Shown here one piece after another: positions 37,974-47,971 of a DNA stretch of 64,000 nucleotides. The DNA is taken from the NCBI GenBank assembly GCA_951799445.1, contig OX637288.1:3102501-3166500 (forward strand). Direction: 5' to 3'. Below the pieces are notes generated by a model. That model was not told the DNA's origin, made no database searches, and saw nothing but the letters and a program-made list of their open reading frames with translations. The number at the start of each line of letters is the position of its first letter. Within the stretch, counting starts at the first letter, position 1. Origin of the DNA: Pseudisothecium myosuroides (lineage: Eukaryota > Streptophyta > Bryopsida > Hypnales > Lembophyllaceae). Made by a program: the position numbers and the translations under genes.

Positions 37974-39146
37974 ATGTCGATATGGAAAAAAAGGTACAAG
38001 TTCAAAATACTCCGCTCATGAAGTGAAGAGGCATGAGCGGGAGAAGTCCATGCTACGTTTTTCCGAACTTACCACGTAACCTAAAAAGGTCCTCCTCCGC
38101 CTGCGGTTCATTCAAAGAACTCTCATTCCACAAATCATACATAAAACATTACATGTCGGTATCAAAAAAAGAATGTATAAGTTTTTAATCTTCCGCTCAT
38201 GAAGTCATGAGCAAGAAAAGTCCATGGTACGTTTTCCAAAATTGCGATACATATTACATGTCGATTTAAAAACAAAAAATTGAAGTTGTAACTTAATATT
38301 AATTTTTTTTTCATAAATTGAAGATCAATTCTGAACGTCCTTTGTTTGACATTTTTTTTTAATTTCCATTTTTTGCAAGTAATTCCAAGATCATGGGCGG
38401 CTGGGCTTGGTCACGTACTTTGGAGAACTGTCTCTAGATATGCTCCAAAACACAAGTAAATTAAATAGATTAACACCTAGTATGCCCCTAAAACCGCGGG
38501 CAATCACGCTCTTGTCCACATCTATTCAATGATCATTGCAAGACAATTAATATAGAAGACAATAAGATAATTTAGATATTATTTCTTCATTACACATTTG
38601 CCAATCATGTTGATTGTATACATGAAAATGATTGCCTAGGAGATGAATGAGAAAGAATTATATAGGACAATCATCAACAATGTTCCCTGTACTTATGTAA
38701 TCGTTACAGTCATCTCTATTTAATTAAATAATTTGGACTAATCATTTTCTAGAAAAATGACACAAGTGCAAACTAGAAATCAAAGTTCATTATGTTAAAG
38801 GCATATTTAGCGGCTTGAAAAAAAAAAATAATCATCGAAACCAAAGGTTAAACCTAGAAATCAATATAGCAATCTATGAAATTAAACCGTTCATGATTCG
38901 TAACTAATGTTTGCATGGGCAGAGTATTTAAAATAGTAAAACTACATTTTTTTTTGTTAAAATTAACTCGTACAACATCATGCATGATTTATGGAATGAA
39001 GGGTCTTTGAACCGCAAGACCGAGGGTTTTTTTTAGGTTACGTGGTAAATTTGGGAAAACGTAGCATGGACTTTTTCCGTTCATGACTCTTCACTTCATG
39101 AGCGGAGTATTTACAACTTGTACATTTTTTTTCCATACCGACATTT
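37974..39146. mobile_element. Inverted-repeat element next to the tandem array
   Basis: Left arm about 37974-38118 and right arm about 38998-39146 are inverted copies (shared blocks: CTCCGCTCATGAAGTGAAGA, CCATGCTACGTTTTTCC, CCACGTAACCTAAAAA, GCGGTTCA). A third, direct, partial copy of the left arm is at about 38150-38270. No coding frame. It starts where the last degenerate array unit ends. Confidence 0.6.
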
Positions 39147-39149
39147 AAA

Positions 39150-39415
39150 ATAGTAAAACTAGCTTGCCTTATTTCAACAAAGTTACTTTACAAGCCATCA
39201 AAGTAATTAAATAAACGTTTCTACAATTATTTTTATTTGTAGACATGGAGTTTCGAGAGTTCCAATAGCAACAATGTGCATAAAAACGAATAATGAATAA
39301 ATAACGAATAGTGCATTCTTATAGAGAAACAAAAAAAATGTTTGTAGTAATTATTGAATGTCATGAAATTAGTGAAGTGCAAGTGTGCGACCTAATTTCA
39401 ACATTTTGTGTAATG
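39150..39415. mobile_element. Diverged copy of the 28-bp-TIR MITE
   Basis: Shares the GCCTTATTTCAACAAAGTTA-type start and the ACTTTACAAGCC block with 4434-4480, and ends in GCGACCTAATTTCA. Marks the right border of the palindrome-free block. Confidence 0.5.
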
Positions 39416-39447
39416 AGTGATTATTTAGCTTAAGACTTCTAGTCAAG

Positions 39448-39480
39448 CCCTCCTCATGATGTCAGTAATCATGAGGAGGG
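39448..39480. repeat. Perfect 13-bp hairpin upstream of the + strand gene
   Basis: CCCTCCTCATGAT and ATCATGAGGAGGG pair around the 7-nt loop GTCAGTA. It sits just before a GC-rich, pyrimidine-rich region that looks like the promoter/leader of the gene starting at 40719. It is not of the 18-bp palindrome class. Confidence 0.6.
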
Positions 39481-40718
39481 TGGGCAGTCATGACCTGCAC
39501 CGTCTTGCACCTGACAGCGCCACGTCAGCAGACTCCCCCGCCGGTTTCCTCTCCTCTTGGTCTCCTTTCCTCCCCACGACGTCTGCTTGCCACCCTTTTC
39601 TCCCGACATCGTGTGCTTCTCCGTCTTCCTGATTTCGTGCGCTTCTCCGCTTTCCTTCCTCGCGAGTTCATTCTGGTTGTTGCAGTCCGTTAGTTTGGTT
39701 GTCTGAAGCTTGGCATTTGGAGTGAGTTGGGTTGTGTGGAGTTTCTTTGGTTGGCGGGGCGTTGAACTTCTGTTTGCGGAGTCGAGCGCGGCGAGGGACA
39801 TTAGAGGAGCGTATTCAAATTTTGCTGGCGGAGTGTGTGTGCGCGGAGAACGAATTTTTGTGGCGGAGTGCGGTAGTGCGTGAAGCATTTCCTAGCGAAG
39901 GCGGTGCGCAAGTGTCCGGACCTGTGCGTGAGAAAAACAACACGGTGCGGGACTTCACCCACCTCATTGAACAGGTTAGTTCATCGTAGTCCAACCTCAA
40001 AACCTGCATTTTGATTTTGTAGTTCTTTGGCGGTGAGGTTCAATTATTATTTGACTTCTTCGTTGTAGAATTGTAATCGCATGGAGGTGTGCATTTGCTC
40101 TGGAGTTTAGCTTCTAGGCTTGGAAAGAATTGATCCCATTCAAGCTTGTCAAATGAATCTAGTACATGGATACAATGGCTGTATGGCACTCGCCCTCCTT
40201 GCAGGTGTAGGCTCTCCTCACGCATTGTAGTTCACGGTTCATCACTGTAGACCCTAGAATGGTAACCTTGATGTAGTTCACGAACTAGAGTTCAATGTGT
40301 ATGGACTGCTGTGAGTGTTTGAATTGAAGCAAAGTGAAGTAAGGAACGGGAATGTTGCTCCCAAAGAGGAATGGAGCAAAGATTCATTGTATATTATTTA
40401 GTTAGACAGTCCTCGTTTGTGAATGATATTAGGAACATGGTTTGTGCAGGGATTTTATGACTATGATCAGACACGCTTGTTTTCTGTGCGATAGGCTACT
40501 TAGTCCGTCACTTTAGATTTAAGTTTATCTTCTCTTCAATTAAATTCACTTGGCTAGTCATGAAGAAACAAGTTAGGAGTTTGTGATTCTCAGTGAATGT
40601 CTGATTGAAGTTACAATTTCTTCTGCATTTGAATTTCATGCAGCAGTCTTTCGAAGAGCGGAAGGGCATTTTCGTAGTAGCTGAAAACAAGGCCGGACCC
40701 GTGCAAGCGGAAGCTACG
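39481..40718 (+). promoter_or_regulatory. Promoter and 5' leader of the ParB-like/HAD gene
   Basis: GC- and CT-rich from 39481 to 39980. A frame open from 39726 to the donor at 39974 (CAG-GTTAGT) joins in phase to the exon at 40644, but it has no ATG after its upstream stop (TGA 39723-39725), so it is read as 5' UTR unless a further 5' exon exists. The acceptor at 40641-40646 is CAGCAG (NAGNAG), which allows two isoforms differing by three bases. Confidence 0.5.
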
Positions 40719-43700
40719 ATGGCAGCAGCTCCATCCCAGCGTACAGCAGACCTCCCAGTTTGGAAGGACCCGTAAGTTACTTTGAACTGTATTCTCATTA
40801 CTTTCCGTTTCTTGCTTGCAATGTCTACGTTATAAACAATGCTAATAATTAGGGTATGGCTGTTTGCAATTGCATTGGTACGCACTTTGCTGAAAACGAG
40901 GGTAGTAGAGCCTCTGTCATAGTCGCTGTTATAAACATGGCCGAGAAATACGGTAGTACATATGCCGAGAAGAATACACGGTAATGAGTACGTGACTCTG
41001 TTACCGCGGATAGTGACCCTAAAACCGTGCATCGTGGGATCCCACGACAGGGCAGTCCCTGTGTAGATTTGAGCATCGTAGGATCCCTGACTTGAAACCC
41101 TAGCCGCCCACCACTGCGCGGCCACACGAGTTTTAGGGTTTGTAGCCCATCGTGGGATCCCCCGATGATAAGATGTGAAGACGCAATCTAAACCCAGACC
41201 ACATATTAGGCACAGACCAGGCAGCGGATTAGTAACCCATCGTGGGATCCCCCGATGGAGGATAGTAAAGACCGCGCCTGACCTAGACTTAACAATTAGA
41301 AGGCCACCTACATAGAGCATTCAAGTACTAAACCGTCGTGGGAAATCACGACGAGAAAGTCTAGCGTGGGTAGAGAAATTGAGATGCAGGCAGGTTAACA
41401 AATAGCGCTGATTATGTGAACAATCAATCTTGGGATCCCACGACAGACAGTAGTTTCACAGATCATCACCGATCACCTTCTAAGATATTCCAATATCCAT
41501 TCTATGTTATTTGTTGCTGTCGTCATATTCCGGGACGCCTTCAGTTAGTGAGTTGAGATGCAGTAACCTCCTGCCCACTACTGTCCGTAAATGTAACCGA
41601 TCGTGATATCCCACGACAACGGTAATTTGTGAAACCAGGTCATCAAAATGATCACGAAACCATTCCTTCTCTTTCATAACATCCGTCGTGGGATCCCACG
41701 ACTAAGAATAAAAATTAAAGTTAGAACGGGAATAATATCGCACCACCATCATTCTGCTCTATCGAACAATGTGGAAACTAACATCTCTTTCTACCATGCT
41801 GCAGTGAAATGCAAGTCGTTGAAGGTCTTGAAGAACTGACACCCAGGAAGCTTGGTACCTTCATCGACTGCTACATTACGTCTTTGGAGTACACAGGTCC
41901 ACATCCACCACAAGCCTTTTTCCGATGCGACGAGCAGATTACGCATTGGGGAATCGCCTGGAAAGCAGAGAGTGACGGCTCCGCCACTATTCTTCCCACG
42001 CTGGTGAATGGGACAATGGGGCACCCAACTGCCGGACTGAAGGTACTAGAAATGAAGGGGCTTGACGACGACACAGCGCTCCTAGTTGTAGAGGAGAAGG
42101 TTCCCCTTTCCGGAGAGATCATAACGTTTGGGCTGATCCTTGACTACGCGAAGTTCAGCCTCACTCTGTGCGAGTCTGTGACTGCAAGGTCACATCTGAT
42201 GTGCAAAGACACGTCTAAGCCTCGGTGGAAGCCTAAGGAGCTCAAGAACCAGTGGGACATAATCCTGGAAGACTTACGAGATACGAACGCTCCCCCCCAA
42301 GCCGTGACAGCGGTTGCTCCCACGCCGTCCCCCAAAAAGAAGACCAGGAAGAGGAAGTCTGCAGTTGGTGCTCCCGGGGACGAAGTTGAAGCCGCAGCTG
42401 GGACATTTGGAAAGAAGAAAAAACCGGATACCCCGCTTCTGCTTCACAGGGCTGTGGCTCTAGGGGAGGCAGACGTGAAGAAGATGACACCGGAAGAGAT
42501 GAATAAGATGAGGACCCTGTACGAGAACTCTTTCGGTGGCCTGTACAAATGGGGCAGGAAACCAGTCTGTGACAGCAAAGGAGAGCTCATCCGCGTGCAC
42601 TATGACTATCTGCACCAGGCACCTGTAGCACTGCTCGTGTACAGGGGAATTCAGGCAGAGCGGCTTGATGCACTGACGAGGAAGGCACGAATCACACCTG
42701 ATTATGACTCGGAGAACAGAGTCATAATAGTGCTTCCCCTTAAAGCGGGACCCTACGGCCCGGCGAAGGTAGTGTCGCACTATGAGAAGCAAGCGCTGAA
42801 GAAGGAGATCTTTGAAAACCCCAAGACACACTACTACATTATAGGGGGCCAACACACTGTCCAGGCATTCAAGGACCTGATTAGGCTTGGTGTGATTCCC
42901 GAGAAGGACAAGAAGCTCGCCTCCACCTTCAATATTTTACCTGTGTGGACGGACAAAGATCACCACGGAGACCTAGTGCACTTCTCGCGAGCACTGAACC
43001 AAGATGTCGTTGGCGAACAGAAGGAGCAGAACTTCACGAAGCAGCTGCTGAACGCAAGAATCAAGTGGCGGAGTATGGGAAGTCCACAGCCAACAATATT
43101 GGGCAGATCACACTCAGTAGAGTACAATGTAAGAATGCTGCTGGAGTTGACATATTTTTTTTTAGGGGTCATCAGAGTGCGCTCTACCTAACCATCGTGG
43201 GATCTCCCGATGGTCCTGCACTACACCTTTGACCTTCACTACGTTAGAACCTCCTCATCGTGGGATCCCACGACTAAGTCCTGGCTTTGAGATACGGGAT
43301 AGTTCTACGTTAGAATGAGGAGATCGTGATATCCCACGACGTTAAGTTATGAAATACCAGATGTCGCTAGTTTAGTCTTTTGTGCTGGGGGTTCAGTGCG
43401 TGGTGTTTTCAAATTGTGCATGTAGAAGATAGTGGCTCATCGTGATATCCCACGACTTTAAGTTATGAAATACCAGATGTCGCTAGTTTAGTCTTTTGTG
43501 CTGGGGGTTCAGTGCGTGGTGTTTTCAAATTGTGCATGTAGAAGATAGTGGCTCATCGTGATATCTCACGACTGCCTGTTGCCTAAACGACTTCCTCGTG
43601 GTAACTGATTGATCATGGGATCGCACGACTGTTTATTGGACTTCTTGTGTTCACGTGGTCTGTCTACGGATCGCGTATTGACTGTTACTCCTTTGGTTGG

Positions 43701-46700
43701 CAGGCGTTTCAGCCGTCGGTGGCATCAATATTTGCGGGAGCAAAGGCAAAAGACATCGCCGAACTGAGAATCCCTCTACTCTTCCTGGAGAACGATGCTG
43801 ATGTTCAGAGATGGATCAAGATAGAGGAGAGATTCATGGCAGGTCTTCTTCCCGACGCGGCGGGGCTGGTCGATGTATCGGGGAGTACGGATCGCAAACC
43901 GTTGGCGGCAAACGACTTCAAGCCCCTTTACGGACTTAGACCGGAGGACATCAATTTCCTTGCGGATCAAGTCGAAGCCCAAGTTATTAGCATGAAGACC
44001 TCCGTCGCAAAGTCGAAATCACAGAGAGGTGGAAAATGCATTATCTCTCTTGCAGACGCCGGCGCCAAAATTCGGTTGGTCAGGGCGATGAAGAACGAAC
44101 TCTTGTCACACTACAAGGTTCATCTGCTGTCGGCGAGGAGGGTGGAGTGCGAGCCTTACCCGGACTCTTTGTGGGTCGAGTTTGCGACGGAAAGGAACAT
44201 TGAGCACGAGGATGTGGAGATGTGGGTGAACAAGGCAATGGAAACCCCTGCTGGAAAGAAGTGGTTGCAAGATCGGACGAAAAATCTCAACAGGACATCC
44301 GACCCAACTGACCTTCCGCAGTCGGTGATCCAAATGTGGGAGTCGTATTTCAAGCTGATGGCGGAGGAGGAATCGGTGCAGGCAAATGCACGTGGTTTTT
44401 CAGAGCACTATCTCTGTAAAACCATGGACAAAAGCAGCTGGGACATCAGCGCCACCTTGGCGGCAGGGGACGTCATAGCGTGGAGGGGAAAGAAGAAGCA
44501 GCACCTCTACATCTGGTTCATGTTCGAGTCAACGTCCTGCGGGTGTCGCGCCAAAATTCTTGAAGAGCGGAAGTTGAAGAGACTCTTTGACGCTCTGGAG
44601 TACTATGATCCGCAGGACCAGACAATCGTAGCCCGCTCTGCCGCCGTTCTCCTCACAGATGCCGAAGGGTTCCATATGATTGTGGCTCACATAGAGAGAC
44701 GAAGGATGGAAGTCAAAGCTAGGTTGTGGGACTGGCACGTTGTGAACTACATGGCAGGGCCCGAAGACTTCTTCCCTCAAGCTCCGGCCGGAGACGGGTA
44801 CAATGTCTTTGTTGTCTTCATTTTTGGGCACAACGAAGAGCACGAGCGGCGGACTTGCTTCAAAAGCTTCTTCCCGGGATTGGACCGCCTCACTCAGGTG
44901 TACAAGGCGGAAGATATGCCGGACGACTACCCTTACTGGCGTCGGCAGCAGATGCCGTATCTGAAGATCAGCAGTGCGTTGATTCTATTCGAAGGACTAG
45001 CTTGCAGCGACTATGTCTTTGTGAATGTCAACGGGGGTCCGGAGTTCACATATCTGGGCTTGGTATGCACTACAACGATTGTCTTTTCTTTTGTTCTTCT
45101 GATAATCTCATTTTGATTTCGGGGATTTGAATGTCACTAATTTCCGGTTGTTGTATTTCAGTATTCGGAAGGTGGTAAAGTGCTGGAAGTTGTCGATTCA
45201 GCGGAAGCGAAGACGTTAAGTCAGGTCTTCGCCAAGCAGATTTGGGATGACAAACATGCGCAGGTGGCACCCCTTCCTCTTCCGGAGGCCGAACACGAGG
45301 ACGAGGAAGTTGAGAGTGATGATGAAGATGCTGTACTCGAAGACATCACCCAATACAGACCGGGCTTAGGAACAAGGTCGGTTGAGCACCCTAACGTTAG
45401 TGTGCATTATTTGCTGAACCATCGTGATATCTCCGGACGTTGGGCAGCGTATATCTCTCACATGCTAATCTGGGAGGGCAAACTGAGCTCAATTGTGGTG
45501 GGATATTGCCTTTCTCGCAGGCGAAATCTCCGACTCCCTCCCCCCGGCGAGAGCAGCTGATTGATCCACCAAGTGCAGCAGAGGATGCAGAGGAAGTTCC
45601 CGAAGTTCATTCGGCGCAGGCGGAGCTGGCAGATCTGACAGAGGAGCATGAGAGTAGTCCAGAGCCGTTACCAGCCGAACAAATTGTAATTCCAATATCG
45701 AGCGGGTCGTCAGGCGAAGTGAATTCAGGGATCCAATTAACGGACCCAAAGATATCCAAGAGGAAGCCGCTTAAGATGCCGGTCAAGGAACCCGACACCG
45801 CAAAGGATACTGGGAGCACAAAGGCGGCCAAGCAAGCGCGGAAGACAGCAGGCGAGAATCGGAAGGGGGGGACCTCCAAGTGGACTCCAAGTAAGTCGTT
45901 GGTGCAGTGCAAACAGTCGCCAGCGAAATCGACTGAGAGTCCCAATCCCGAAGCATCAGTCGCGGCAGAAGCGCTTCTGACTTGTGCCTTGGGACCGTTA
46001 CCATCAAGGCCTGACAAGTCGACTCAGCCGCAACAGGAGGATGCGCAGGCATCTCGTGCTTCAGGAGCTGACAGACAGCTTCCGGACCTCGACTTATTAA
46101 CCCTGGAAGACACTCACCGACCAGCATCGGGGGATCCCACGATGACGATCGAATCACTGGTCAAGAGCGGGGAGGATGCTGCCGACCTCAGCGAGGGGAG
46201 GAAAGAGTCGAAGGGGGATGATGACCACCTCGGATCGAGGGATCCCACGACGAGCCATGCATTACCTGTGGAGACTGTGTTAGCTGTCTCTCGACGTGGT
46301 GCAGGGAAGGATGACCAAGGCCGAACACCGGGACCTGAAGGATCGGGGGATCCCACGATCTTTGAAGAGTCAATGGTCTCAATTCATCATGGCGATCCGG
46401 CAGAGAGCGAGGGGGGTGAACACCAGGAAGGAGTGGTTGCATTGTCTTCATCAAGGGATCCCACGACTGTGCCAGAGCGATTGCTCCCGCCGATGGGCAT
46501 CACGGTTGCTGTACTGAACAACACCCTTGTTGACTTGGTCCCCCTGAGTCCCAAACCTGTTCCTGGAAGGAAGAGTATACCTGTCATAGGGCGGGCGAAG
46601 ATTGTCGACATTGCTTCACTGGCCTCCAGTGTTCCACTGGAGGTTGCAGGAGAGGTGGTTCCTGATGACGGTGAGTGCAATTCTGACGAAGTGCTAAAGG

Positions 46701-47943
46701 CCATACCTTACGAGGCCGAAGAAATAATGAAGTTCTGTCTTGTTGATCGTATGAGAGCATTTGGTCATTTACCGAGTCTAAACCACTATGGGAAGAAGCG
46801 TCTCAATACCAACAAGGAAATTCATTTGGAATCCGTAAGGCGAGCGAACCGTTTCCTTTACAAGCCCGTCTTTAAATGGATATTTCAGGATGGTCCGCGT
46901 GCAGTGTATGATGGAGGGGATCCACCTGATGCAGACGAAGAGTGGGAGGCAGTGGAAGGCGGCGTTAGAGGGAGGAGGGTGGTGGTGCCTTCGAGCGACG
47001 ACGAGCTTGAGCCGGGATCTTTGAGTGGTGACCAAGGGGAAAGAGGACCAGTGAGCGCCGACGAGAGAGGAAAGGGGCAAATGCTCGTTGAGAGGAGGGG
47101 GGAAGGATCAGTGAGCGGTTGCGAGAGGGAAAGAGGACGATTGGGCGACGAAAGGAGGGCGGAAGGGTCGCCAGCTTGTAGCGTCCGAGCTCCCGCAGGT
47201 AACATGCCTACATTATTGTCAATGTACATACGAGATAACGAATCTTGAATTGGCCGGTCACTGACTCTGTGCTTCTCTTGTATTCTGCAATTTTTCGAGT
47301 GCCTGCTGAACCGGTGGCGAAGTCGTCGAATCAGGTAGAAAGGCGGTGGTATTATGTGGTCCTTGACCTTAATGGAGTTCTTGTTCACAGGTCATTCAAT
47401 GAGTTGAACAGACGCGTCGTAACACTTCGACCGAATGTTGGTCAGTTACTTGACTTTGTACACAGACATGCAAACATTGCATTCTGGAGCAGTATGACAC
47501 CGGCAAATGTGACGAAGGTATTGAATCAAATGCTGCCGGGGACGTCTGTTAAGGCGAAGGACGTGCCTGTTCTCACGCAGGAAGACTGCACAAAGTTGTC
47601 CTACAGAGACCCCAAACACCCGGATAGGCCCTACTTCCTCAAGGATCTAAATCACTTCGCCACTAAGCTGGGTTTGAGGTCAACCGAGAATGTTCTCCTC
47701 GTTGATGACGATCCACTTAAGAACCTCCTGAACGATTGTCATAGCGCCATTTTCCCCCGCAAATTTGAAGGGGACTGGAAGGACCAGTACCTTGTGGGGG
47801 TGCTCAGTCCTTGGCTCGGAGGTCTATTTAAGTCACAGGAAGCTGTGCCGGCGTATGTCAAGAAGCATCCGCTCCACAATGGTCTGCCACCGGCGGTCCC
47901 GTTGACCAGACCGGGGTCTGACATTTTGAGGGCAGTAGTTTAG
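40719..47943 (+). CDS. ParB-like / acidic linker / FCP1-type HAD fusion protein, 1763 aa
   Basis: Exons: 40719-40771, 41805-43128, 43704-45062, 45162-45395, 45521-47198, 47300-47943. All junctions are GT-AG and all phases agree (5292 nt). Residues about 270-370 resemble a ParB/sulfiredoxin-like fold: ALLVYRGIQAERLDAL, then VIIVLPL, then YYIIGGQHTVQA (GGQHT at 365-369, comparable to the DGQHR/GERR active-site loop). A basic KKKTRKRK stretch (195-202) may be a nuclear signal. Exon 4 (453 codons) is not recognised. Exon 6 is acidic, low complexity, with four DPT motifs 36 residues apart. The C-terminus (about 1566-1740) is NIF/FCP1-like: DLNGVLVH (nucleophile D1572, but N1574 where classic enzymes have D), WSSMTP, FLKDLN, VDDDP (1684-1688). 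The DLNG variant also occurs in plant NIF-like paralogues, which suggests capture of a host domain. Function inferred: DNA-binding/processing protein of the transposon. Confidence 0.78.
41031..41702. repeat. Palindrome cluster in intron 1 of the coding region
   Basis: Eight dyads start at 41031, 41075, 41149, 41239, 41335, 41427, 41600 and 41685, all inside the intron 40772-41804. Several are perfect (41685-41702 GTCGTGGGATCCCACGAC). Spacing is mostly 74-96 bp. Confidence 0.85.
43194..43629. repeat. Palindrome cluster in the next intron
   Basis: Six dyads start at 43194, 43257, 43323, 43439, 43555 and 43612, inside intron 43129-43703. Three are the GATATC-centred type. Confidence 0.85.
43323..43554 (+). 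repeat. 116-bp tandem duplication carrying one palindrome per unit
   Basis: 43323-43438 and 43439-43554 are almost identical (one clear difference near the palindrome). Each begins with ATCGTGATATCCCACGAC, and a further palindrome starts at 43555 exactly where a third unit would begin. A very recent local duplication. Confidence 0.85.
45421..45438. repeat. Palindrome in the intron 45396-45520
   Basis: ATCGTGATATCTCCGGAC, a partly decayed dyad in the 125-bp intron of the + strand gene. Confidence 0.6.
46126..46467 (+). repeat. Four palindromes at exact 108-bp spacing inside coding exon 6
   Basis: Dyads start at 46126, 46234, 46342 and 46450 (each ends GGGATCCCACGA[T/C]). Spacing is 108 bp each time, that is 36 codons. 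They encode SGDPT, SRDPT, SGDPT and SRDPT. The sequence between them is not visibly conserved, so the shared part is essentially the palindrome. Confidence 0.9.
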
Positions 47944-47971
47944 TTTTGGTTTCTCTTCCTCGACGGACTTC

